Shown here one piece after another: positions 1 through 9,984 of a stretch of 54,874 nt of DNA. Each line of letters opens with the position of its first letter. Within the stretch, counting starts at the first letter, position 1. The position numbers were made by a program, and so were the translations under genes. The notes below the pieces were generated by a model that saw only the letters and a program-made list of their open reading frames with translations, was not told where the DNA came from and did not search any database. Location: contig DXMG01000006.1 of assembly GCA_019414325.1 (NCBI GenBank), positions 4,474-59,347 on the forward strand, given 5' to 3'. The DNA comes from Collinsella sp. (GTDB lineage: Bacteria > Actinomycetota > Coriobacteriia > Coriobacteriales > Coriobacteriaceae).

Positions 1-175
1 GACGAATGGTGCGCACGTCGGCAGCGAAAGCATCAATATCCTCGCGCTCGCACCAGGCAGCAAAGCGCTCCAGTCTCGAGCCATAGGCCGTCACCGTGTT
101 GGGAGAAAGCCCCTCAACGCGTGCGATATAGGCGATAAAAGAGTCGACGGTGTCGTACAGGTCAAAGGCTATGAC
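1..175 (-). CDS. xerC: Tyrosine recombinase XerC/XerD-type, N-terminal fragment (runs off left edge)
   Basis: The reverse strand encodes about 58 residues of a SAM-like core-binding domain: a leading FDLYDTVDSFIAYI helix, then a GLSPNTVTAY turn and RLERFAAWC. This is the usual N-terminus of XerC/XerD, the recombinases that resolve chromosome dimers at dif. The catalytic part lies beyond base 1. The neighbour trmFO supports the call, because trmFO-xerC is a conserved Firmicutes gene pair. A GGAGG lies at 182-186, inside the end of trmFO. However, no ATG, GTG or TTG sits in frame between the upstream in-frame stop at 278-280 and base 95; a GTC lies 6 nt and an ATA 9 nt after the GGAGG. The start is therefore unresolved, and the end given is only the GTC position. 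An integrase of another kind is possible but less likely. Confidence 0.7.
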
Positions 176-1506
176 CGGTCGCCTCCAAACAAGTCGGAAC
201 GCGTGGCCAAGTAGGCATCGAGGGCCTCGAGCGCACGGTCCGCATAGGCCTGATAGCGGTCGCGCTTGCTGCGGCGCTTACCGTCCTCGAGCGGCGGCAC
301 CAGGCCAAAGTTGACATGCATGGGCTGATAGCCCACGGTGGCAGGATCGGTCGCATAGCCCTCGAGCGCACCCAGGGCGCCCACGCGGGGCAACTCGACG
401 GAATCGGCGCCGATAGCCTCTGCATAGGTGTTGAGCGCCGCGAGCAGACCGGTCGCCACGGCTTCCATGTACCCCTCGGTGCCGGTGATCTGACCGGCCA
501 GGCGCACGCCGGTACCGGGCACGGCAAAGGTGCCATCGAGCACGTGCGGGGCGTCGACAAAGGTATTGCGGTGCATGACACCGTAGCGGAAGAACTCAGC
601 GTTCTCCAGGCCCGGCACCATATGGAAGACGCGCTTCTGCTCGCCAAAGGTCAGGTTGGTCTGGAAGCCCACCAGGTTATAGGCGGTCTTCTCCTTGTTC
701 TCGGCACGCAGCTGAATCGCCGCCCAAGGGCGACGTCCGGTACGCGGGTCGGTGAGGCCGACGGGCTTCATGGCGCCAAAGCGAATGGCGTCCTTGCCGG
801 TGCGCGCAACCTCCTCGGCAGGCTGGCAGGCCTGGAACAGATCGCCGCCCTCAAAGTCCTTGAGCACCACGCGGTCGGCCGTGGTGAGCGCCTCGATAAA
901 GGCCTCGTACTCCTCCTTGTTGAGCGGAGCGTTGAGATAGTCGCCGCTCCCCTGCTCCTCGTAGCGCGACTGCGAAAACAGCACGTCCATATCGAGCGTG
1001 GAGGCATCGACGATCGGCGCCGCGGCATCGAAGAACGCAAGGGCGTCGCCACCGACGAGCTTCATGACCTCTTCGCTCAGCGCCGGTGAACACAGCGGGC
1101 CCGCGGCAATGACCACGTGGCCCTCGGGGATCTGGGTGACCTCGCCGTGAACGACCTCGATATTGGGGCGGGCGGCAACCTCAGCCTCGACGAGCTCGGA
1201 GAATGTAACACGGTCGACCGCCAGGGCGCCACCAGCGGGAACAGCAGCGCGATGGGCGCAGTCGAGCAGGACTGAACCCATGCGCTCAAGCTCGGCCTTC
1301 AGCAAACCAGCCGCGGAATCCGGACGGGTCGACTTAAACGAATTGGAGCAGACGAGCTCTGCCAGGTGATCGGTATGGTGAGCCGGGGAGCTCACCTGGG
1401 GGCGCATCTCGCACAGCTTTACGGCAAACCCGCGGTCTGCCAGCTGGATCGCGCATTCCGAACCCGCCAGACCGCCACCGATAACCGTCACCTGATCGAA
1501 CTGCAT
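169..1506 (-). CDS. trmFO: Methylenetetrahydrofolate--tRNA-(uracil-5-)-methyltransferase TrmFO
   Basis: TrmFO is a folate- and FAD-dependent flavoprotein that makes m5U54 in the T-loop of tRNA. The 445-residue product has the normal family length. The N-terminal dinucleotide-binding motif is VIGGGLAGSE. The LVCSNSFKS segment places Cys53, matching the conserved catalytic cysteine, and a second conserved Cys lies in GGDLFQACQP near residue 230. The ATG at 1506 is chosen over the TTG two codons upstream because GAAAGGTG lies 7 nt before it. It follows dprA by 14 nt and its stop overlaps the xerC-like reading frame. In Bacillus the order is dprA-topA-trmFO-xerC; topA is absent here between dprA and trmFO. 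Confidence 0.95.
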   Translation of the reverse strand: MQFDQVTVIGGGLAGSECAIQLADRGFAVKLCEMRPQVSSPAHHTDHLAELVCSNSFKSTRPDSAAGLLKAELERMGSVLLDCAHRAAVPAGGALAVDRVTFSELVEAEVAARPNIEVVHGEVTQIPEGHVVIAAGPLCSPALSEEVMKLVGGDALAFFDAAAPIVDASTLDMDVLFSQSRYEEQGSGDYLNAPLNKEEYEAFIEALTTADRVVLKDFEGGDLFQACQPAEEVARTGKDAIRFGAMKPVGLTDPRTGRRPWAAIQLRAENKEKTAYNLVGFQTNLTFGEQKRVFHMVPGLENAEFFRYGVMHRNTFVDAPHVLDGTFAVPGTGVRLAGQITGTEGYMEAVATGLLAALNTYAEAIGADSVELPRVGALGALEGYATDPATVGYQPMHVNFGLVPPLEDGKRRSKRDRYQAYADRALEALDAYLATRSDLFGGDRS

Positions 1507-1520
1507 CTGCAAACACCTTT

Positions 1521-2456
1521 CTAATTGACACGTTTTCCATTGTGACCGAAGGGCGTCTGGGCGTGAAGGGCAAACTTGGAGGGCGCATACCTTCCATCCA
1601 TCATGCGCTCGATAAGGCCCTCGAGTTCAAGCGAACCCAAGAGTTTGAGTACGCCGACAGCATCGAGTGAGACGAGCGCCGCGATGTCGTCGACCTTGAG
1701 CGGAGAGGCGATGAGCGCATGCATCACGGTCTGCTGTGTTGGATTCAGGTCGGCAATGCCGGGAGCATCGGGGCGCGAGTAGCGCAGGGTGCCGTAGATG
1801 CGAGAGATAGCCATCTCGATGGACTCCTCGTCGACAATGCAGCAGGCACCGTTCGCAATGAGGTAATTCGTGCCACGCGACTCGGGCGATAGGATCGACC
1901 CCGGCACGGCAAGAAGTTCGCGCCCCAAATCCATAGCAGCCTCGGCTGTAGAAAACGTCCCGGAAGGCATACCCGCCTCGGATACAAAGAGGGCTTGCGA
2001 CAGGGCCGCGATCACGCGATTGCGACGCGGAAAGGCAAACTTGCGCGGACCCATGCCCCACGGAGAGATCGACACGACCGCGCCGCCCGTATCGAGCGTG
2101 CGCGTAATAAGCCCCGCGCTCGAACGCGGGTAGACCACGTCGGCGCCCGTCCCCAGCACCACGACGTGTTTGCCGCCGGCGTTGACCGCAGCCCAACCCG
2201 AGGCCTGGTCACAACCGACCGCACCGCCCGAAACTACCGTCACGCCCGCCTCAACCGCCACCTTCGCCGCAAGCTCTGCCACGGCAAGACCATACGGCGA
2301 GGCCTTTCGCGCACCGATGATGGAGAGCGCGGGCGTCGAAAGCACCTCGGGGTTGCCGCGCACATAGAGCGTCTGGGGTACATCAGATAGCTCCAAAACG
2401 CTCTCGGGATACAACGCATCACCTGGATGCAGCTCGAAGGTCCCCTCAGCTATCAT
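1521..2456 (-). CDS. dprA: DNA-processing protein DprA (Smf)
   Basis: DprA binds incoming single-stranded DNA during natural transformation and loads RecA onto it. The 311-residue product has the Rossmann-like DprA core: IIGARKASPYG near residue 47, then VVSGGAVGCDQASGWAA, VVLGTGADVVYP and FPRRNRVIAALS, followed by SGTFSTAEAA and AVPGSI. The final ~60 residues (DLNPTQQTVMHAL and onward) look like the DprA winged-helix domain. Its ATG overlaps the comM stop by ATGA, which suggests translational coupling. The pairing with comM, another competence-related gene, fits a DNA-uptake role, though both genes are common in bacteria not known to be transformable. Confidence 0.95.
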   Translation of the reverse strand: MIAEGTFELHPGDALYPESVLELSDVPQTLYVRGNPEVLSTPALSIIGARKASPYGLAVAELAAKVAVEAGVTVVSGGAVGCDQASGWAAVNAGGKHVVVLGTGADVVYPRSSAGLITRTLDTGGAVVSISPWGMGPRKFAFPRRNRVIAALSQALFVSEAGMPSGTFSTAEAAMDLGRELLAVPGSILSPESRGTNYLIANGACCIVDEESIEMAISRIYGTLRYSRPDAPGIADLNPTQQTVMHALIASPLKVDDIAALVSLDAVGVLKLLGSLELEGLIERMMDGRYAPSKFALHAQTPFGHNGKRVN

Positions 2457-3976
2457 TGGTCCCTCCTTCCCTGGTACATCGCCGCCTCGAGCACGTGGTC
2501 CTGCGTCACTTGCTCGCTCTCGGCGACGTCAGCGATTGTACGCGCGATACGCACCAGGCGTACGATGCCGCGGCCCGTGAGATGCGTGCGTTTGGATAGG
2601 CCAAGTACGCATTTCTCGGCAGCATCATCGAGCTCGAAGGTCGAAACGACGCCGTCAATAGACCGCGTCTCGTCATCCTCGGCCTCGGCATCCGCATCGT
2701 CCATACGGAACTCGCGCCAGGCGCGAAAGGCACGACCGCGCACAACGTAGTCACGTAACTCGGCCGACGACATACCCTCCGCACCCTCGATAATCACTTG
2801 AGGGTCGGGACGGGTCACATCGATCATCATGTCGATACGGTCGGCCAAGGGACCGCGCAGTTTAGACCGATAGCGCTCGACCATCGCCGCCGAGCAGCGA
2901 CACGGTACCTCGCGATCGCCCAAAAAGCCGCAGGGGCAGGGATTGCTCGCAGCCAGCAGCTGAAAGCGCGACGGGAAGGTAAAAGCCCCGTCGACGCGTA
3001 CGATCCTCACGTAGCCGCGCTCGATGGGCTGACGCAGCGTCTGCAGCACGCCAGTGGGAAACTCGGCAAGCTCGTCCAAAAAGAGCACGCCGCCATGAGC
3101 AAGGCTGATCTCACCCGGGTGCACCGGGCGCCCGCCGCCGATAAGGCCTGCGGTCGAAATACTGTGGTGGGGACTGCGGAAGGGGCGGTGCCCCGCCAAC
3201 AAGCCATCAATGTTCTCACCCAAAACCGAATGGATGCACAGTGCCTCCTGCTGATCCTCAACGGAAAGCTCGGGCAGGATGCCGGTCATACGGCGTGCGA
3301 GCATCGTCTTGCCCGATCCCGGAGACCCGATCATGAGCAAGCCGAGTTCTCCTGCCGCCGCAAGCGCCATGCCGCGTTTAGCGACTTCCTGCCCCAGCAC
3401 GTCTGCATAGTCGAGCTCGGGCTCAAAGGTCGCCTCGACACCCTCGGAATCCAAGTAGTGCCGTGCGGCATCGCCCATGCCGTGAGCAAGCTGAGACAGA
3501 TGGTCGATAAAGCCGCAATCTACGCCCGCGAGTGGCACATGCTGGTCGGACCTGCCGGCGATAAAAGACAGCCCCATGTCGCGAGCCAATAGCTGAAACG
3601 CCACCTCGCCCTTGACGGGAAGCACCGTACCGTCCAGACCAAGCTCACCTGCGATAAGGCAGCGATCGAGGTTGTCACGGGGAATCTGCTCATCGGCCGC
3701 TAGAACCGCGATGGCGATGGGCAGGTCAAAGCCGCTACCGGTCTTGCGGATATCGCCGGGTGCCAGGTTAACGGTAATGCCCGAGCGCGGGATCTCGAAC
3801 CCGGCGGAGCGCATCGCGCAGCGAATACGACCGCGTGACTCCATCACCTCCATACTCGGGATGCCGAGCATCTGAATGCCCGGAACGCCGCCGGCAAGCG
3901 AGACCTCGACCGTGACGTGAATCGCCTCGACGCCGCGGATGCAGGCCGCGTGAACGGCAAACGTCTCGAACGCCAT
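2453..3976 (-). CDS. comM: ComM/YifB family Mg-chelatase-like AAA+ ATPase
   Basis: ComM is a hexameric AAA+ helicase that helps branch migration during integration of transforming DNA. The 507-residue product has the N-terminal ChlI-like domain (residues 1-170, ending in a Lon-protease-like fold). Walker A is GSPGSGKT at about 217-224, followed by a VLFLDELAEF Walker B, the LAASNPCPCG sensor region and the C-terminal Mg-chelatase domain with LSKRTHLTGRG. The reading frame stays open 66 codons further upstream, but that segment overlaps yraN and lacks homology. The ATG at 3976 starts the classic MAFETFAVHA and overlaps the yraN stop as ATGA. Confidence 0.95.
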   Translation of the reverse strand: MAFETFAVHAACIRGVEAIHVTVEVSLAGGVPGIQMLGIPSMEVMESRGRIRCAMRSAGFEIPRSGITVNLAPGDIRKTGSGFDLPIAIAVLAADEQIPRDNLDRCLIAGELGLDGTVLPVKGEVAFQLLARDMGLSFIAGRSDQHVPLAGVDCGFIDHLSQLAHGMGDAARHYLDSEGVEATFEPELDYADVLGQEVAKRGMALAAAGELGLLMIGSPGSGKTMLARRMTGILPELSVEDQQEALCIHSVLGENIDGLLAGHRPFRSPHHSISTAGLIGGGRPVHPGEISLAHGGVLFLDELAEFPTGVLQTLRQPIERGYVRIVRVDGAFTFPSRFQLLAASNPCPCGFLGDREVPCRCSAAMVERYRSKLRGPLADRIDMMIDVTRPDPQVIIEGAEGMSSAELRDYVVRGRAFRAWREFRMDDADAEAEDDETRSIDGVVSTFELDDAAEKCVLGLSKRTHLTGRGIVRLVRIARTIADVAESEQVTQDHVLEAAMYQGRRDQ

Positions 3977-4461
3977 CACGACACCTGCCAATCGAACGCG
4001 TTGTACTGATGCTCGATCTCGGCGATATGCCCGCCGCGAATGGTGACACCCACTGCATCGAAGCGGATCGCCTTGAGCGGATAGTGCTCCATGAGATAGC
4101 AACTTGCGATACGGCGATACCGACGCTGCTTTTGGGCATCCACGGCCTCCTCGGGAAAGACCCGCGTGGTGCAATCCAGGGCGACGCGCCTGGTCTTGAC
4201 CTCGGCCATCACCACGACATCGTCAAGCTCATCGAGCAGCACCAGATCGGCCTCGCCCTCGGTGCAACGATAACCCTGCTCCAGCAAGGTGTAGCCGCGC
4301 TCGTTAAAGTAGTCGATGGTGATCAGCTCGCCCAGCATGCCCAGCTCACGGGGACTGAGTCCCTTGATAAACTCGGGCGTCATCGCCCCGCAGTCGAGCT
4401 CGCCGTTTTCCCAACGCTCCTTGAGCTGCTGCGTCTTGCTCTTTTTGCTTGCGGCACTCAT
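3976..4461 (-). CDS. yraN: YraN family protein (UPF0102), nuclease-like fold
   Basis: This 161-residue protein has the UPF0102 core: ELGMLGELITIDYFNERGYTLL, then TEGEADLVLLD and VMAEVKTR. The Glu, Asp and EVK residues match the active-site pattern of Holliday-junction-resolvase and restriction-endonuclease folds. The biochemical role is not established. Its position next to comM, dprA, rnhB and rplS is conserved in many bacteria and suggests DNA metabolism. Compared with the usual ~120 residues it carries a charged N-terminal extension of about 40 residues. The start is ATG at 4461 behind AAAGGAGACCCC. It is the first gene of the yraN-comM-dprA-trmFO-xerC run, downstream of the rnhB terminator. 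Confidence 0.85.
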   Translation of the reverse strand: MSAASKKSKTQQLKERWENGELDCGAMTPEFIKGLSPRELGMLGELITIDYFNERGYTLLEQGYRCTEGEADLVLLDELDDVVVMAEVKTRRVALDCTTRVFPEEAVDAQKQRRYRRIASCYLMEHYPLKAIRFDAVGVTIRGGHIAEIEHQYNAFDWQVS

Positions 4462-4559
4462 GGGGTCTCCTTTCCCGCACACTGCATTGCCCCGATGATG
4501 AGGGCACCTTTCATGCGGGTAAGTACAGGAAGCAAACCAAAAGCTGACCAAATGCCGTC

Positions 4560-4600
4560 AAAAAAAGGGCCGTACGCAGCAATGCTGTTGCATACGGCCC
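4560..4600 (-). terminator. Intrinsic terminator after rnhB
   Basis: Read on the minus strand, a near-perfect GC-rich stem is formed by 4567-4582 and 4584-4600 (GGGCCGTA paired with TACGGCCC at the base). A run of seven T follows (4566-4560). It lies 50 nt past the rnhB stop and about 100 nt before yraN, separating the two transcripts. Confidence 0.85.
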
Positions 4601-4650
4601 GCTACCAGCAGGTTTATAAAACCCTAGAGGTCCCTGTCTCCACAATTGAC

Positions 4651-5439
4651 CTAGAAAAGGCGCTCAGTCTGCAGAAAGTTTCCGCAAAAGCTCACACGAT
4701 GCAGTGGACAAAGTCCATGTTTTCGAATGGCCTCGATGTGCTCGGGGCTCGCATAGCCCTTCGATTCGGCCAGATGGTACTCGGGGTACTCGGCGTCGTA
4801 CTCGACCATCATCTCGTCACGCGTGACCTTTGCCATGATGGATGCCGCGGCGATACAGGCGATCTTGGCATCGCCCTTCACCACGTCGCGCTCATTGGGA
4901 ACGGCGCCCAAGGGGTTGCCATCCATGAGGACGCAGTCGGGTTCAAGTCCCGTATCGGCCACCGCACCCGCAACGGCAGCGCGGATGGCGCGGGCCATAC
5001 CCATCTCATCGATATCTGCAGGAGCGATATGGCAAAAGCCGATAGCAGTCGCCACCTCGGCAATCTTAACCGAGAGCAGCTCGCGGCGCGCCGGCGTGAG
5101 CTTTTTGGAATCGTTGATGCCCCAGATGCGCGGCTCCATCGGAAGGCACACGGCACACACGGTCAAGGGCCCCGCTACCGAGCCACGGCCCACCTCGTCG
5201 ACGCCCACGACCACGCCATCACCGCCGAGCTCATGCATAAGCTCGTACATGCCGTTGACGCGCTCGCGCTCGGCAAGCTCCTTGGCATGGCGCTTAAGGG
5301 CACGCTCGCAAGCCTTGATCACCTGCTGGCGCGGATCCTCGCGATAATGCTCCACGAGGGCGGGAATCTCCTCGAACGTGGCACTCGCCAGCTCGCCGGC
5401 AACCTGCGATGCCGAAACCGAGCTCGTCATATTGGCCAT
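4651..5439 (-). CDS. rnhB: Ribonuclease HII
   Basis: RNase HII nicks 5' of ribonucleotides embedded in DNA and degrades RNA:DNA hybrids. The signature VVGVDEVGRGSVAGPL places the first metal-binding Asp-Glu at about residues 81-82. NDSKKLTPARRE, VLMDGNPLG and AAASIMAKVTRDEMM complete the family motifs. The length of 262 residues includes an N-terminal extension of about 70 residues before the catalytic core, like the longer Bacillus form. ATG at 5439 is preferred over an in-frame start six codons upstream because AGGAGG lies 7 nt before it. It is flanked by the rplS terminator upstream and its own terminator downstream. Confidence 0.95.
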   Translation of the reverse strand: MANMTSSVSASQVAGELASATFEEIPALVEHYREDPRQQVIKACERALKRHAKELAERERVNGMYELMHELGGDGVVVGVDEVGRGSVAGPLTVCAVCLPMEPRIWGINDSKKLTPARRELLSVKIAEVATAIGFCHIAPADIDEMGMARAIRAAVAGAVADTGLEPDCVLMDGNPLGAVPNERDVVKGDAKIACIAAASIMAKVTRDEMMVEYDAEYPEYHLAESKGYASPEHIEAIRKHGLCPLHRVSFCGNFLQTERLF

Positions 5440-5467
5440 ACCAGGCCCTCCTTGCATGCAAATCAGA

Positions 5468-5498
5468 TAAAAAGAAGGGCCACCCGAAGGTGACCCTT
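5468..5498 (-). terminator. Intrinsic terminator after rplS
   Basis: On the minus strand the stem AAGGGTCACC pairs with GGTGGCCCTT around a TTCG tetraloop (5475-5498). CTTTTTAT follows. It lies 35 nt downstream of the rplS stop. Confidence 0.9.
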
Positions 5499-5532
5499 AC
5501 GTCCAAACGAGTGGACAGACGCTGCGATCTTC

Positions 5533-5874
5533 TTAGCGCTTCTCGGGGATGCGAGCAGCCTTGCCCACCTTGTCGCGGAGGTAGTACAGTTTGGCGCGAC
5601 GGACGCGACCATGACGAACGACCTCGAGCTTGGCGATCTTGGGGCTGTGAAGCGGGAAGGTACGCTCAACACCGACACCGAAGGACATCTTGCGGACAGT
5701 GAAGGTCTCGCGGGCACCGGCGCCGGCCATGCGGATGACGTCGCCCTGGAAGACCTGGATGCGCTCGCGGTCGCCTTCCTTAATGCGGTAGTGAACCTTG
5801 ACGTTGTCGGCGACGCGAACCTGAGGAATGTCCTCGCGGATCTGCTGACGCTCGATTGCGCGGATGTAATCCAT
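5533..5874 (-). CDS. rplS: 50S ribosomal protein L19
   Basis: L19 sits at the 30S-50S interface of the ribosome. The 113-residue product has family length and hallmark segments IPQVRVADNVKVHYRI, RIQVFQGDVIRMAGAG, VRKMSFGVGVERTFPLHSP and VRRAKLYYLRDKVGKAARI. ATG at 5874 lies 7 nt after AAGGA; a TTG two codons upstream was rejected. It appears to be a single-gene transcript, with its own promoter at 5944-5971 and a terminator at 5468-5498. In many bacteria rplS is downstream of trmD, whereas here trmD lies about 8 kb away in the same orientation. Confidence 0.97.
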   Translation of the reverse strand: MDYIRAIERQQIREDIPQVRVADNVKVHYRIKEGDRERIQVFQGDVIRMAGAGARETFTVRKMSFGVGVERTFPLHSPKIAKLEVVRHGRVRRAKLYYLRDKVGKAARIPEKR

Positions 5875-5943
5875 GTGCAATTCCTTACTCTTCTAGAGGT
5901 GCCGTACCACCTTGGCCGGCACGTAGTTGAACAAACGTATTCG

Positions 5944-5971
5944 AGTATACACGCGCGGGTTTCTGCTGCAA
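5944..5971 (-). promoter_or_regulatory. Putative promoter of rplS
   Basis: The minus strand reads TTGCAG, 16 nt, then TATACT preceded by TGTG, which is a good -10 with an extended -10 feature. The predicted start lies roughly 60 nt upstream of the rplS ATG. This is sequence-based inference only. Confidence 0.55.
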
Positions 5972-6017
5972 GAACAATTTTTTACGCAGACAAAAAGACA
6001 AAACCCGCACATGATAA

Positions 6018-6045
6018 CCGCCCGCCTCGCGAATGAGACGGGCGG
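6018..6045 (-). terminator. GC-rich hairpin after ppdK, probable terminator
   Basis: The stem CCGCCCGTCTC/GAGGCGGGCGG has a four-base loop and one mismatch, and lies about 40 nt past the ppdK stop. The immediately following minus-strand bases (TTATCATG) are only weakly T-rich; a TTTTG and a TTTTTG occur 12-20 nt later. It is therefore an imperfect terminator candidate. Confidence 0.45.
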
Positions 6046-6083
6046 CATGAAGGGGGCTACGCTAGGCGTCTAAACCCAAAACG

Positions 6084-8834
<2,751 letters not shown>

Positions 8835-8956
8835 GATACTTCCCCTTCCATGCGCTCTCGCGCACGACCGTGGTAACGAATCGACCCGCCGAATGCGGGC
8901 CGTGAGGGAACTATACGGCGGGTTTTGGGCAGGCTTGAGCAGAGGGTGCGCGGTTT

Positions 8957-8996
8957 GGTAAACGTGCTAAAACTGGCGGTAAACGGTAGGTAAAGG
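8957..8996 (-). promoter_or_regulatory. Three phased GTAAA repeats upstream of ppdK
   Basis: On the plus strand GGTAAACG occurs at 8957-8964 and 8978-8985, and GGTAAAGG at 8989-8996. The spacings of 21 and 11 nt are close to two turns and one turn of helix. They lie 120-160 nt upstream of the ppdK start, and a TATAGT -10-like hexamer (minus strand, 8910-8915) lies between. This resembles an operator array, but no known regulator is identified. The rest of 8835-9083 shows no gene. Confidence 0.3.
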
Positions 8997-9083
8997 TGGT
9001 TACTTTATGAAGATACCACTGTAAGAAAGTGCAGGTCAGATGCGATATTTTTGCTAAATCGCTTTATCAAAATGCTGCTACTA

Positions 9084-9950
9084 TTAGGCTCGACGGGCGG
9101 CGCGGCGGGCACGGGCTTCTTGGATTTCCTCCAAGTGGCTAATGATCTCGGCAGCGCTTTCTTCGATGGCCTTGCCGTCGGTACGCACCACAAAGCAGCC
9201 TAGGCGCTTCATGAGCGCACGGGCTTCCTCGAGCTCGCTGTGCACGCTCTCAAGCTCGGCATAGGAGCCGGCAACGGCGCGGGCGTAGTCATCGCCCAAG
9301 CGGCTATCGCGAATTTCGGAAATCACATCGACGGTCGAAATCAGGCCGAACAGGCGCATCGGGTCGACCTCGTAAATCGACTTCGGCGGCTCCATGCCAT
9401 GGGCCAACGGAACATTGGCAACCTTGTAGCCCTGATAAGCCAGATACATCGACAGCGGCGTCTTGGACGTGCGCGATACGCCCAGCAGCACGATATCGGC
9501 ACCCGACAAATCGTCGCAACCGCGCCCGTCATCGTGCTCAACGAAATATTCCATGGCCTCGATACGATGGAAATAGCGGTCATCGGTCCTGTGAATCACG
9601 CCCGCGACGCCTTTGGGCGGCACACCGATGAGCGACGATAGCACGGCGAGCGTCGGACCGATCAGGTCGACCGAACGGATATGCAGCATGCCCAGGTAAT
9701 CGAGCACGCGGGCGCGAAGCGCCGGATCGACAATGGTGTGAAACACGGCAATATCGCGATGGTCGGCATCGACGCGCGGGCCCACAAACGACTCCACCTG
9801 CTCCACCGAGGTCACCTTGGGCAGGCGCAACAAACGAAAAGCCCCTTCATCAAATTGCCCGGACGCCGCAAGCACCACCTCACAAGCGGTATCACCGAGC
9901 GAGTCGGAGATAACGATAACGGTGGGACGAGCGGTGACCGGGCAATCCAT
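9084..9950 (-). CDS. ppsR: PPDK regulatory protein (bifunctional serine/threonine kinase and pyrophosphorylase)
   Basis: Members of this family (DUF299) use ADP to phosphorylate the regulatory threonine of PPDK two residues before its catalytic histidine, and reverse this by phosphorolysis. The 288-residue product has the family N-terminus VIVISDSLGDTACEV, then IHRTDDRYFHRIEAMEYFVEHDDG, the P-loop GVSRTSKTP at about 157-165, and YKVANVPLAHG. Neighbouring ppdK, which has Thr476 and His478, makes PPDK the probable target; PEP synthase, the other known target of the family, is not seen here. The start ATG follows AAAAGGAGC. The C-terminus ends in an Arg/Ala-rich stretch. It sits between glyS and ppdK, the same glyQS-ppsR neighbourhood known in Bacillus. 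Confidence 0.93.
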   Translation of the reverse strand: MDCPVTARPTVIVISDSLGDTACEVVLAASGQFDEGAFRLLRLPKVTSVEQVESFVGPRVDADHRDIAVFHTIVDPALRARVLDYLGMLHIRSVDLIGPTLAVLSSLIGVPPKGVAGVIHRTDDRYFHRIEAMEYFVEHDDGRGCDDLSGADIVLLGVSRTSKTPLSMYLAYQGYKVANVPLAHGMEPPKSIYEVDPMRLFGLISTVDVISEIRDSRLGDDYARAVAGSYAELESVHSELEEARALMKRLGCFVVRTDGKAIEESAAEIISHLEEIQEARARRAARRA

Positions 9951-9984
9951 GCGGGGCTCCTTTTGCGCTTACGCGCAGGCTGGC

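Noticed and set aside
1507..1512. TTG start of trmFO two codons upstream
   Set aside because: The ATG at 1506 has the better spacing to GAAAGGTG and puts the catalytic Cys at the family position 53.
3977..4174. 66-codon N-terminal extension of comM
   Set aside because: It overlaps yraN, lacks similarity, and the family N-terminus starts at 3976.
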